Shown here: positions 36,321 through 47,941 of the stretch, in pieces
Layout: the number at the start of each line of letters is the position of its first letter
Position numbering within the stretch: position 1 is the first letter of the stretch
Assembly: GCA_032629725.1 (NCBI GenBank)
Contig: JAFEVB010000036.1
Span: 806,001 to 870,000, forward strand
Direction of reading: 5' to 3'
DNA length: 64,000 nt
From: Gremmenia infestans
Taxonomy: Eukaryota; Ascomycota; Leotiomycetes; Helotiales; Hamatocanthoscyphaceae
The notes under the pieces: model-generated
What the model was told of the DNA's origin: nothing
The model's database searches: none
The model's input: only the letters and a program-made list of their open reading frames with translations
Program-made: the position numbers and the translations under genes

Positions 36321-37725
36321 ATGGGTTCATCGAAGCCACCCAACCTGGATATGCCATTTGGCTGTAGGTCGAGCTCTAGTCCGATGTACCCGGAACTTTC
36401 TCTAACACAGAACTGCAGATGCCATCGACGCCAATAACTCAAATTTCCCCTTTCCTCCACCTACGGCGCCGGGCCCTTCGTTACTCGATGACAATGAATC
36501 CAAATTCCTAGACAACTTTTTCGACGGCGTGAGCTCCGATCAATTCGACTATAATCTCTTCACGAATGCACCAGACGGCGCAGATGCGGGGTTTGGATGG
36601 GACGAGTTACCACCTACATTTATGGGAACAACATCTTCATATGGGCAGCAATCTGACACTGGGAATCACGCATTGCCGGATCTTAATTTCAACAATGGCA
36701 TGAGTACACAAGTGAAGGCCGAACCTTCAATACCACACACAACGTCTGCCGACGTATTAGCAGCAGCAACACTACTACAGAATGGATCTAATAGCCGGTC
36801 ACACACTATGGGGGATGGAACACTATTTCAGGGGCAGGGCATATCCAGACCCCCAACCAACGGCCATACACGGCCGCAATCAATATCACATAATACAGGT
36901 ATTTCCACGAGACAATATCCAATGGATCATGGGCGAGCCAGTGTAGAAGAATACCCATCAGAAAATTACTTCTCTGATATGGTTTTCGGCAACCAAATCC
37001 ATCCAATACGCGCAAGACGCACCATACCAAAGTTTGACCTCAAATGGGGATCAGATGCCGCATTCGGGGCATCTCAAAGCTTCCTCTCGCCCACCGATCC
37101 CGATGGGGCGATAGAACGGACGCAGGCCCAAACTCTAGAAGGTGCCTTTATTCTCGACGGACCCAGCGCAGAAGCCTCACGGACGACAAGTCCGCAAACG
37201 CACAGAAGTCCACAAACGCACCGAAGGACCAAATCCCTAGGCCACCCAACCGACGATATAGACCAAGAATCTTCAAGGCCAAAGAAACGGAGGAAGAACA
37301 AATTCCAAGACGACGACGAGGGTGGCGAGGATGACGAGTCCCCTGCTCCCGCGCAAGCACAATCATCTGGCAACAAGAAACGCAAGCCCACCAAGAAAGG
37401 GGGCGCAGTCGATTCGCCCACAGCAGATACAGAGGCTGGCAATAAACGGAGGAAATCTGCTGCGGCAGGAGCAGCAGCAGCGAAAGCGGCGCGAGAGAAT
37501 TTGACCGAAGACCAGAAACGCGAGAATCATATCAAGAGCGAGCAGAAGCGAAGGACGCTGATCCGAGAGGGCTTTGAGGACTTGGGGGAGCTGGTGCCCG
37601 GGCTTAGGGGTGGGGGTTTTAGTAAGAGTGCTGTCCTTATCATGTCGGCGGATTGGTTGGAGGACTTGATAGAGGGGAATCAGGTTTTACGGGAGAGGTT
37701 GGATCAAATGGAAGGGCGGTCATAG
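36321..37725 (+). CDS. bHLH transcription factor
   Basis: Exons 36321-36363 and 36419-37725 give 449 aa. The short first exon supplies MGSSKPPNLDMPFGY, joined to AIDANNSNFPFPPP; other acceptors give an immediate stop. The long N-terminal region is disordered, Ser/Thr/Asn-rich and probably an activation region. A basic, lysine-rich stretch (PKKRRKNKFQ, KKRKPTKKGG) precedes a C-terminal bHLH: ENHIKSEQKRRTLIREGFED for the basic region and helix 1, a loop GLRGGGFSK, and helix 2 SAVLIMSADWLEDLIEGNQ. The NHIxSEQKRR signature is that of Ino4/Mlx-like fungal bHLH proteins that bind E-boxes. The target pathway is not known. Confidence 0.88.
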
Positions 37726-38680
37726 GTCACAGTGGAAGGGAAGGGAAGGGAAGGGCCTCGAGGAGACAAAAGGAGTTTTTGGAGTTTTGGGGGTTCTGGT
37801 ATGTGGAAGAGAAGATATCACTCTTCGCTGGCTGGTTTGATGATACACAGGATCTAGTTAATGAGGATATGGACTGGAATAGCAAAGCAGGGGAAGGGGG
37901 AAACTGCTGGGCGGATAAGCAAGAACTGGTGGCTAGCCAATAAAGGACAGAGTTTACATATGGCACGCTTTAATGACATATTCTTAATATCTGCACGCTC
38001 ACAAAAGAAAACCACCAAGTCCATCACCTCAAAGACTCACACTGACTCCCTTCTCCCTTCTCCTTTCCCAGTACTGGGGATTGTATACGTGTCTATTAGG
38101 CCATATATGTATACAGCCCACCGACCAACATGACCCAACATCCTCATCGCGTACGACCAATACCAACACCAACACTCCACATTAATTACCGACACCCAAG
38201 ACCAAGTCACCGGATCCCGTTGTCTCAAGACCCGACCCAAACACCAAAAAGTAAGTTGTGTCCTCAAAATAAACCGATCGGATTTACGGAGTAGTGTTCA
38301 CATTCCCGTGCACCTGGAGACGACGAGATGGGTGGATAACATGACATGACATGAGTTTGTTTTCGGGGACATGGAACTACAGTTGCTAGCTAGCTCGCCG
38401 AGTTGGGTAGATGAGGCGTACACACACACACACAGTGTACAGTAATAGAGTTTGGCCGGAAATAGAAGTCGTACGGTACCGAAGCGTTGGGATTTTGTTT
38501 GGCTTGGCCTTGTGCTGAGGGATAAAAATGGGGGAGGAGGTGGGGTTTCTTTTGACAACTTTTCATCATGATGAGGCGGGAGGCGTTGGATTAGGTAAAT
38601 GCTATCTATTGCTAGGTCTTATGTTGTCTGGCGTGGAAAACGAAACGCGTCAAGAGACAGGAATAGAATATAATGGATTG
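37726..38680. other. Convergent 3' intergenic region with simple repeats
   Basis: 955 bp between the bHLH gene (+) and the polymerase gene (-). It contains a GGGAA tract (37735-37755), a TACGGAGTA word (38285-38293) and an (AC)n run (38419-38434). The frames here are short and without recognisable content. Confidence 0.45.
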
Positions 38681-40791
38681 TTAGTTCTCAAGCGCATGGT
38701 AGCGTTCATGAGCCGCCATGGCGAATGCAGGCATCACAGACCCGCACTCATGGCAAACCTCCATATTGCCCTCGTCTTCTTCGTCTTCTTCCCAGACCCC
38801 GTTTTCATCTGCTGTGTTCTGCGTAAGAATCATCAGGTCTTCCGAGCCAGCTGTGATGGTATCCAGAGCTTCACTGCCAGCACTTGGCTCAGCTTGGACC
38901 GCATCATCGACTTGCGCAGTATCGCCATCATGTTCATCTTCATGGAATACGGTGTCAGGTGGTATATCGCGATCCTCAACTCGCCATACTTTCAACACCT
39001 CCTCCTGCCTCTTAAACATCCGCCCGATATCCCTACCGCCCCCTCCCTTCCCCCCACTCGCCGCCTCAACCATATTCGTAACAGCCACGTTAAGCAGACT
39101 TAAATTCCAGCCTGCCTGTTGCGGATGCAGTCTCTTGAACATAGGAATCAAAGCAACTTGAATGAGTTTCTCAACAATAGCATCTACGCTTTCTTTAAAC
39201 GTGAATATGAAATTCGGTACAGGGCCAGAGCGAGAGATGCGGTTAAAAGTTCTCGTCCTCGTACCATCTGCGTTGAGAGGAGGTCGAGGACGAGTGGTGA
39301 GACGCAGCGTTTTGGGATGTGCTAGCCAGCGCTTTGCACCTAAACCTACAGCGTCAGGGTCCTCATCATCTTCTAGGAGATCAGCATGCATCCTCTTGAT
39401 AAGACTTGTAGCCAGCATGTGAAGTTCTTTCATGACTTCAGGTAAAGTGTCTAAACGCATGTAGGAATCTTCGATGGAGATCTGCGTGGGTACTCTTTTC
39501 ATCTGCCGAACTTCCGTGTCGTCGATGCCATTTATCAAGTTCCATGTCTTGCCTCCGATCCCTCGCTCGGCGCCGGCACCGCCGAGTAGGGTTTCGAGGA
39601 GTTCGGGGCCCATGTTGGGAAACAGTCGGACGTCCCGGACGGTCACTTGTTCCTTGGTTTCGCCATAGATTAGGCCGTCATCGAACTCGGCTGGTCGGGA
39701 CAAGATGTGGTTGCGGATGCTGTGGGACATTTTGAAGCCGATTCCTGGGATCTTGCCGATGTCATGGCTGTCTATAAACAGAGTCACATTGCTCTCACGT
39801 CCAGCTGTCTCGTCATAATCATCTGCAAGGATCTCATACGGCGGTATAAGAGTTGTCTGTGCTTTTGGCTTGTGTAGATTGCCAGCCAACTTGCTCAGTA
39901 GCTTGTTTGTTGAGATGCCCACCGTCGAGGTATATCCCTTCTCTGCTTCCATGCTCCATCTTAGATGCTGGGCTAAATGTGACCCGAGGGTGAGACGAAG
40001 GAGGAGCGAATCATTGATATCATATTTCGGGACTGCCGTGCAGGATCTCGGCAAAAAATCCTGGGGATGAGAAGGATTATTTGGATCTGGCGGATGTTCA
40101 GGGAATGTATGCCCGGCAATCTCAGCTGCATTAAACGAGAATCCTATTGTCGGATCCTCGCGCTTGAGTTGAAAGAACGAATGGGACAAGTCATGGTAGT
40201 TTAAGAGCGCCTGGTTGTACTCGACGAGGTCTGTGACATCCAAGAATACCTCATCAAAACCTAGTCTTTCGACCTTTCCACTCCATGTAAAAGATTCTAA
40301 AAATTTGTATAGCGATTTTGAGGCATCTCGAAATCTGCCTAGCTCCTCCCCTAGAACTATGACAACGTCTGGACAGGTCTTTTTGGCTTCATGGATTAAC
40401 TGGAGTTTGCGCAGGCCACGGCGGCGAGCTTCGTAATTGCAGGTCACAATGATCTGTTTCTTTGCGAAGGGTCAGCAACAATGTCTCGGAGTATGACGGT
40501 GTTTGAGAAGAGCTCGTACCTGCTGTACCGCCTTCAAGGAGGAGTCAGTCCATCAGTTTGAGACTTGAAATGGTCTAAATCCGGAGCCGAATTGTAGCAG
40601 ACTGACCAGTGGGAGAGCCTTCAAGGAAGGGTTTTCGTTTTCGAACACGGACGCGTAGAAGCAGTCGTAATCCTGAGTGATATTGTTAGATCAGAGGGAC
40701 GTGTCTGCTTGTCGGGGGCGAAGCTAACAAAGTGTATGATAATCCTCTGGTCGTTCCTCATGACTGTCATATTGCTAGACGCGGATGGCAT
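38681..40791 (-). CDS. DNA polymerase iota (Y family)
   Basis: A translesion polymerase that copies past damaged bases. Exons are 40791-40729, 40672-40607, 40531-40520 and 38... to 40459 (40459-38681), giving 639 aa. Exon 3 is a 12-nt microexon (AVQQ) needed to rebuild the conserved QQKQIIVTCNYEARRRG segment. Catalytic acids are visible: D22 and D24 in HFDYDCFYASVFE, and D116-E117 in ERLGFDEVFLDVTD. The little-finger region follows. The C terminus holds a UBZ-like zinc finger (C616, C619, H631, H635 in CHECG and HERYH) for binding ubiquitinated PCNA. The architecture fits polymerase iota/Rad30B; polymerase eta is less likely because of the N-terminal sequence and smaller size. Confidence 0.88.
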
Positions 40792-42495
40792 CTGACCGCT
40801 TTCATGTTTACAGTAATAAGGCTGAAAAGACGTCTACATTTGTGCAGGCTTGCATGAGTAACCCGTAATAATGGAGTGAGATGTTGGAGAAGAAGACGTG
40901 TTGAGCCCCACGAGTACTTCGTACAGTATTGCGGGTCGGGACTCGGATGAGATCCACAGCTAAATATGGACATGATTAAGCTCCAACCCCCTTGTCAGCA
41001 ACAAGATCTCAAGCTACGAGTAGCCGCCCACCGGCCTACAACTTCCAACTCTTGCGCAAACTGCAACGCTGCAATTCTAGATAGTGTTAACCTTTTAATC
41101 CTGCATTTCAGATTTACGAAGGGACTCTTTATTCCCAAAACAAATCCAATACCCCTCCCCTCATCGTGCATTCTGAGATTTGAGAGCCTGATTTCCATCA
41201 TCCCATCATCCTATCCTATCCTATCTACCGATCCTACGCTCGGCCCAGCAGACGCCCGTTCCATTCTCAGATCAGCGTCTTACTGGCAGCAGACGGTACA
41301 GCAGCGGCTGACACCTGAGTTTGGAGACTTACAGAGTCTAGATCTTGAACCCGTAATAATAATAAACAATAGAACTACTCGAGTAATACGGGAGAGTTTA
41401 TAGTTGTGGAGAAGTAGAATCGTAAATTATCATTCCGAGGCTCTAGACTGACTGCACTCTGCTCAGACCATAGATGGCGTTAAAGCTGCGTACTCTACTC
41501 TATTTCTATTGCTGGCGGTTCTGACTCGCGCCTATTAATCCCAGCTAAGAGCCATGACCTCAAGTTGGCTCGATGAATGGGATGGGATGAGATGGGATAG
41601 GATAGGATAGGATACAGTAGGATGGGATGGGATGGGTAGGGATGAAAAGCTCAAAATAGCTGGATGATTATTGGATTGGGCCTGGTGGGCTGCCTTTGAC
41701 GAGACGCCTCAACATCCTGGGCCACGTCTGCATCCGCTTCTACTCCGTAACCTTTCTTCCTGCCTCTTTCGGCCAATCATCGCAGTGTGACTCGTCTGCA
41801 TTCGAGCGCTTCCTGCTTCTGTTTCTGTTTCCTGTATCCGTACGTACAGTACTTCGTACCACTCGCTCACCACCCACTACTGCAAGTAACGAGTAAGTGT
41901 CTACTGTAGTACTGTAGTTGCCACCAGCTGTTGCGCATGCTGGGATGGCACAGGAGGTCGTCGTCAACTGCAGCCACAGCCCAGGGTTCGGTTGGATTTT
42001 GCCTTGCATGGCTTGATTTGCCCACCCCACTACTACTTCACTCCTCTCCACTCCACTCCAACCAGCCTCTGTACTCCGTATAGGTGGGTTGGTATTTGGG
42101 TAGGGATACATGTCATGTATGCTTCTAGAAATACATCCACTCGCGCCTAAATACTTTCTCTTGCCCGCATGCCATCTCGTCACTTGCATTAGAGTTTCTT
42201 CTCTCCACAGTGCTATTCACGGCTGTCCATCAAAAGCTTCACCTGTTCTTATATGTCTTCTAATCTCTTGTACTATATTTAACATAATCCCGTTCCCCTC
42301 TCATCTCTCCGATCTTTGAACCCTTCTTTGGTCTTTCCACCCATACTACCTCTCTTCTACTAGAGTGGGGTCCAATATTGCTATTGATATTGCCACTGCC
42401 ATTGCCATATCAGTTTAGGACAACCTGCCTTCTAGATCTTGGAGTCTTGGGCTATGATTCTACTTCCTCTTGCTATCCCTCCGTCCTCGTCCACG
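40792..42495. other. Long intergenic region with GGATA-type repeats
   Basis: About 1.7 kb upstream of two divergent genes. A CCTATC tract (41199-41227) and a GGGAT/GGATA tract (41578-41640) are imperfect reverse complements about 350 bp apart. TACTCCGTA occurs at 41741-41749 and 42072-42080, and several TACAGTAC/TACTGTAG words lie around 41840-41920. A 145-codon frame at 40966-41403 has no recognisable domain and is not called. Confidence 0.45.
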
Positions 42496-43716
42496 ATGTC
42501 TGGGTCTTCAGAGTCGTCGTCGCCTCCCAAGCGGCCAAGGCTTAGTCTCCAAATAAAGACTCCTTCCACGGCACTGACTTATGGAAAATCTTCGACGGCA
42601 TTGAAGGCTGATATTGACCCATCATCTCCTACCGCATTTAATACACTCTCGAATGCATACGCTGCCGCGATTGAGAACTCGTCACCGAGGACGGCAAGGC
42701 CTATATCAGCAACTATAAAGAGCGGAAGGCCTACCTCGCTACGGCTGGAGACGAAGAACGCTGGTGATAATCACTACGTCCATCCATCACAACGAACCCA
42801 AACCCCAGGGCCATTCTCAATTACCTACCCAGATACCCCGAGCTCCGCAATCTCTGGCTCGACATCAATCTCCGAATCAGCAGAATCTCAGCCCCCCGCT
42901 TCATCCTTTACATTTACGCCACCCCAGTCAGCTGGTACTACCGAGCAGAAGCTACCAAGTGTCTTCACTTTTGCAGCCAATGTTCCCAACAAAGACTCTC
43001 CGAGTACCCCAAGAACGCCCAGGCGGCGGGCAACATTCGGCAATCAACATCAAGCGGCGCCATATACACATCCCCGAGCCTTGCACAGCATACTCCGAAA
43101 CTCACCACTACCGCCTCGAAGCACCATGACACCCGCAACCCCGAGTCGCGTTTCTATGCGAATTGCAAATCGGGCTGGAAAAAAAGTGGGATACAACGAT
43201 CCGCTCACCCAAACAATAACAACAAATAAATACATCAAATCACATATCGATCTACTATCGGAAGAATCCCCATACTCCGCCGCCAATAACGAAAAGCAGG
43301 ACACTTTAGATTTGACATTCGCATATACGGGAGATGAAACCAGAGATGGAGGACAAACGCCAGGACCATTTGAAGAAATGAGGAGGAGAATGGCAGAAAG
43401 CGAGTTAGAAACACCAGGAACGAAAAAACGAAAGAGAAAGGAGAAGAAACGGAAGTGGGAGTGGACAATTGCCAGCACCGAAGGAGAAGGAGACGATGAG
43501 GACGAAAGGACTCCTGTGAATAAGACGCCATTGACAGCTGTAAGGATGGAGAAGACACCAAACACGGCTATTTGGAGAGGGTCTTCGGTATCAACCACGG
43601 ATTCTGAAATGTCAGACGTGGAAGAGGGTCGCTTTGTTGGCTCGTGCATAGACCCGACAGATTCGGAAATGTCTAGCAGCGATGATCAGCGACCAGGAAG
43701 CTCACAATCACTTTGA
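42496..43716 (+). CDS. Conserved-looking disordered nuclear-type protein, unknown function
   Basis: A single exon of 406 aa from the ATG at 42496 (MSGSSESSSPPKRPRLSLQI); an in-frame ATG at 42454 would add 14 residues, but the downstream site has the better context. The protein is Ser/Thr/Pro-rich with many TP sites (STPRTPRRR, TPATPSR, TPVNKTPLTA), so it may be a substrate of proline-directed kinases. A lysine-rich run (TKKRKRKEKKRKWEW) looks like a nuclear signal. The element TDSEMS occurs twice near the C terminus. I recall similar PKRPRLSLQIKT-type N termini in other Pezizomycotina, but no established function. Confidence 0.7.
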   Translation: MSGSSESSSPPKRPRLSLQIKTPSTALTYGKSSTALKADIDPSSPTAFNTLSNAYAAAIENSSPRTARPISATIKSGRPTSLRLETKNAGDNHYVHPSQRTQTPGPFSITYPDTPSSAISGSTSISESAESQPPASSFTFTPPQSAGTTEQKLPSVFTFAANVPNKDSPSTPRTPRRRATFGNQHQAAPYTHPRALHSILRNSPLPPRSTMTPATPSRVSMRIANRAGKKVGYNDPLTQTITTNKYIKSHIDLLSEESPYSAANNEKQDTLDLTFAYTGDETRDGGQTPGPFEEMRRRMAESELETPGTKKRKRKEKKRKWEWTIASTEGEGDDEDERTPVNKTPLTAVRMEKTPNTAIWRGSSVSTTDSEMSDVEEGRFVGSCIDPTDSEMSSSDDQRPGSSQSL

Positions 43717-44246
43717 TCATGATGTGGAGGGGGACAGGATTCCCTGCTAGCATAATAATAAGAATAAACAAGAATAAATAAGAACAAGCCATCCGTCTTT
43801 ATAAGGGACAGGCAAATAATCTGAAGGGTGTGGTAGCAAGCGCTATGAATGTTTCACATCAAGTGAGTGGTTTAAGTTAGGGCAGCCTTAACACCGTGAC
43901 CAACACGAACAACAGCCTGGATTAACTTATGAAGCTGAAAGTCACACCAGCTTGTATTTCACTCGCGGTACAAAAGTTTCAGGCGGAGCCCCTGCTTCAA
44001 GTAAGATCGACCATGATATTCGCACTTTCCATGCAATAGGGTCGAGTCAAAGGTCTTGGCATACCAGGCATGGCTCCTTGGCCTCCTAAATTGACTGAAT
44101 CATGACCGCAGGCACGCGACCCTCCAACCAACATGTTTCACCGCGATTCACAAAACAATCATTAGCCTTGTGGTTTTGCCTATATCTTTGCGTAGCCGTC
44201 CTTTGGACTTGTAACATTGCACTACTAGATGCAAGAAAATTCCAAA
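43717..44246. other. Intergenic region
   Basis: About 530 bp between two + strand genes. An AATAAGAATAAACAAGAATAAA-like stretch (43754-43780) just after the upstream stop may help 3' end formation. No gene was recognised. Confidence 0.35.
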
Positions 44247-45783
44247 ATGTCGCGCGATCCCGAATCTCAGTTCAACGAAGTCGACTTAGACGCAGATGCA
44301 AACGATCCCCTACTTCCTCGGTCTAAAAGCTTTAGAAGTTCGAAAAGTTCTAGGCGTCCGAGGAGATCAGAGGAAGTCATTGAGCTGGATGATATTCCGC
44401 CCATTATCAAATCAGCTAATGGTAACATCTTCTGGGCAGACGAACAATGTACTCGCCGCGTGGGACTCACCACCTCCGAAGCTCGACTCTTCCTATGTCT
44501 GCTTCAAACAGAAGAGCCCGAGAAGTACAACTATGAAGAATACAAACAACTCTTCGATGACTTCGGGAGGGAGCAAGAGAGGCTCCAAAAACTAGTTGAT
44601 GCAGTCCCTTGGTGGGACATCAACTCCTACCGCCAAAAATCCATATGGGAAGCACGAATACAGTGGCTGGAACGAATGAAAGAGCCTCGACTATGGCTTC
44701 TGTATCTCATGGCGAGACGTAGGCGGATCTTGAAGCAGGCGGCTATGAGAGTGCTAGCGCGTTTACGAGAAAAGAGACTTGAGCGGGTCGCAAATGGTCA
44801 CCAACATCAGCATCAGCCTTCCAAGTCACAGACTCAGCCATCGGTGGTGAACGAAGCGTCCCAACCCGTGGAAGTACCGGCCACAACCGCAGTCCCCGTC
44901 ATGGTCAGCGAAGAGAGCCAGACGTCTGAGACACACCTCAACGTTGCTAACGTCAGGGATTCCATTTCCGAGATGCTAAAGTCAAGCTTCAGCTCTGGTC
45001 GACGCTCTCATTCTTCGCAAGGGCGGTGTCCCGTTTTTGAGCAGCGCATCCAGGCTACTAGAGAGGATATCAAACGTCAGGTTGAGAAGTTGATGCCAAA
45101 GCAGATTCCTTACCTGGTTATAGGATGGTTTCCCCGCTCGGCTAGTGACCCGGTAGAACGGACTTTGCAGTTCGAGGATCCGGCAAGGCTCTTTAGGGCT
45201 CTTAGACATGGAGAGACGAATGTAAGAGGCTGGAGAAGGTTTCTGTCGTTGAAGGCGTTAAGGGGTTTTGGCTTATATAAAGTACGTTTTGCCCCCGTTC
45301 CTATTTGCAAGGCATTGAATGGGACTTACTTTGGCAGTGTGATATCTCCCGCGGCGCCCACTTGCCCCTGAACCTCACTAGTTCGCAAAACGCCGTCCTT
45401 GGCCAGTTCTTCCTCGCCTACAAAGCCTCTAACCGCCACGCAGATTATGAAGTCTCTATCGCATGGCAGGGGTGGGTTCACAAAAATCTGAACGATGGCA
45501 AGAACAACCCTTTGGAGGGCAGGTATTCGTTACAGCTGATTTACGAATGGTCGAGCTACCGGGTTTGTGTTATTGTCATCGCACCCTTGATTCTCTCCTT
45601 CGCGTTGGGCGTTTGGTACATGATTAAGACAGGAGATGTTGTTACTGCGTGGACCATCGCACTTTATATTGTTACTGCTGCTGCAGGTGAGTTCTCTCAA
45701 CTTCAAATCTTGGATGGATTCTACTAACTTTCTTAGCTGTTGTTGCTCTGATGGCCATCATTGGAGGGTTGAATGATATTTAA
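44247..45783 (+). CDS. Membrane-anchored protein of unknown function
   Basis: Exons 44247-45281, 45338-45686 and 45737-45783 give 476 aa; an in-frame ATG at 44229 would add six residues but has weaker context. The N terminus is acidic and Ser/Arg-rich (DPLLPRSKSFRSSKSSRR). The middle contains helical, Trp/Arg-rich segments (VPWWDINSYRQKSIWEARIQ, then ARRRRILKQAAMRVLARL). Towards the C terminus, after LTSSQNAVLGQFFLAYKASN, come two hydrophobic segments (VCVIVIAPLILSFALGVWYM and WTIALYIVTAAAAVVALMAI). This predicts a large N-terminal domain anchored by a C-terminal hairpin. The splicing is in frame throughout. I do not recognise the family. Confidence 0.78.
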
Positions 45784-45912
45784 AGCGATCAAGGAATACC
45801 ATAGGAATATACTGTACAAAGATTCTGCATCTTGCATCGGAGTTTTGTAGCATAGCGTTTGCTTTCGATTAATGACACAATACTTGCTCTAACTTACAAA
45901 TCGACCAACGCC

Positions 45913-46591
45913 TTAATACTTCCCACTTTCCTTTACAGCCCCGCTCTCCTTATTTTGCTTCTTCGTCTTCGTCGCCCACTCGGGCGGCTCATCCTTACCA
46001 TTCTCCTCCTCTTCGTCACCCTCCTCCTTCGTATGATGCATCGTCGTGCTATTATGTTCCGCCGGCGAGTATATCGTATACAGAATCTGCTTCCCATCAG
46101 CCCCATCCTCCCCAAAACCAGAAACCCATAATCCAGAAACCACTTACCAAAGGCGTAGCACCCGTATTAACAAACTGATGCTGCGTGCCAGCCGGCACCA
46201 CCATAAGATCCCCCGCCTTCACCGCCTGCTCCTTGCCATTGATCGTCGCCAATCCCTCCCCGGACGTAAACGTGAGCGCTTGGTCCACCGTGTGCACTTC
46301 GTCGCCAATATCGCCATCGACCGGGATGGTCATGAGCACTACCTGCGAGTAGAGGCCCGTGAAGAGGACTTTGCGGAACTCGGCCGACGAGGAGGGCAAC
46401 GAGGTCGTCATGCGGGGGAAATAAACCATTTCGTGGGCTGGGGGCCCGGAGTTGGGCTTGTGGGATGCCATTGTGCGGATTGTTGGGGCTTGAGATAGTT
46501 TAAATTGCGGTGATATTGTTTTGAGGGTTTTTGATGCTAGGTTTGAGAAGATGCGTGTACGGACTGTACGGGTGAGCGTTGTGGTGAGCAT
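45913..46591 (-). CDS. Cupin-domain protein, probably mitochondrial
   Basis: Exons 46591-46148 and 46086-45913, phase 0, give 205 aa. The cupin fold is marked by GDEVHTVDQALTFTSGEG (motif 1 region) and AGDLMVVPAGTQHQFVNTG (motif 2), the latter with the usual PxGxxH metal-site pattern. The N terminus before MASHKPNSG is basic and hydroxylated (MLTTTLTRTVRTRIFSNLAS), a likely mitochondrial presequence; starting at the inner ATG (about 46471) would give a cytosolic form. The C-terminal tail is acidic and lysine-rich. Similar small cupins are widespread in bacteria and fungi; the substrate is unknown. Confidence 0.82.
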
Positions 46592-47048
46592 TTAGATGGA
46601 CGAGGAAATGAATTTATGCGTGAAGTAGAAGAGGAGGAGTTGGATTACCAAGAATACAATATATGATATATAATAATAGAGGTCTAGAAGACCTATGCAT
46701 GTCAGGCCATGATTTCAATAGTAATGATTCATTACTATCGACCCTGACTTCAGGGTTGGTTCGTCATCAAACTATCGAAGAGCAAATCCCGAAATATTGC
46801 TGCACTCGTAAGATCTTAGGAAATATGTCGGAGTTCGAAGCTGCACATCCTGAATGAAAGCTTTTCACACTGATGATTATTATTCAATGGAACAGTCGAT
46901 GAAGGCCAGTCGTCGTCGTTCTCCGCGGAAGCTATGTAATGGAATGGAGCTACCCCGGGGAAAGCGGACCGACTTTCTTCCGCCACCAGATGTCCAAATT
47001 AGGAAAACGTAAGATATCAAGCCAAACCACTCAAGAGAACAATATACA
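46592..47048. promoter_or_regulatory. Divergent promoter between the cupin gene and COX11
   Basis: 457 bp between two divergent nuclear genes for probable mitochondrial proteins. No gene is seen in it. Co-regulation is possible but is inference. Confidence 0.35.
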
Positions 47049-47941
47049 ATGAACGGAATTCCACGAATATGGTCTCGGCTGGGCCGCAAAGATGCAGCTT
47101 GGATATGCTCATCCTGCGCAACGAAATCCACCCGCCGAAAACCCTCTACGCCTTTCTTCAATCCCTCGACCCGAAGAGCCATTTCCGATAGCTCGAAGCC
47201 CAGACAAAATGTAGCGCCAACCATGGAGCAATTGCGCGCTCCTTTCAAGACGAAGAACATCTCGACGTTATACTATACCCTCAGTATCATATTAGGAACT
47301 GTAGCCTTCTCTTACGGTTCCGTGCCCATGTACAAGATGGTTTGTAAAGATCACCCCATCACATATACCAGTCGCTGACAATGGATTGCAAGATATGCCA
47401 AACAACAGGCTGGGGTGGGCAACCCATCAAAGCCCCCGGCCATGGCGGTGCGGAATCCGATGATCCCTCGGAGCGCCTCAAGCCCGTCACGAACGCCAAA
47501 CGCATCCGTATAACCTTCAACGGCTCCGTATCCGACGTCCTGCCCTGGAAATTCACGCCGCAGCAGCGCGAGGTCAAAGTCCTGCCTGGGGAGACTGCGT
47601 TGGCGTTCTATACCGCGACGAATAAATCTGATGAGGATATTATTGGGGTGGCGACGTATAGTGTGACGCCTGGACAGGTGGCGCAGTATTTCTCGAAGAT
47701 TCAGTGTTTTTGCTTCGAGGAGCAGAGGTTGAATGCTGGGGAGACGGTGGATATGCCGGTGTTCTTTTATATTGATCCGGATTTTGCGAATGATCCGAAT
47801 ATGAGGGGAATTGAGCAGGTTACGTTGAGTTATACATTTTTTAGTAAGTTGTTAGATTTTGCATGGATTTTATGAGAATATACTGACCGAAAAAAAGAGG
47901 CGAGATATGATAAAAATGGGCATTTAAAACCGATGTTGTAA
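47049..47941 (+). CDS. COX11: Cytochrome c oxidase assembly protein COX11
   Basis: Copper chaperone of the mitochondrial inner membrane that delivers copper to the CuB site of Cox1. Exons 47049-47339, 47393-47843 and 47898-47941 give 261 aa. A mitochondrial presequence (MNGIPRIWSRLGRKDAAWIC) precedes one membrane helix (TLYYTLSIILGTVAFSYGSV). The soluble domain has the copper-binding CFCFEEQ motif with C202 and C204, and family segments such as PWKFTPQQREVKVLPGETAL and SYTFF joined by splicing to KARYDKNG. The C terminus is short but family-like. Identification is secure. Confidence 0.95.

Noticed and set aside
40966..41403. 145-codon + strand frame upstream of the unknown gene at 42.5 kb
   Set aside because: The peptide has no recognisable motif, and the frame crosses simple repeats (the CCTATC tract); probably chance.
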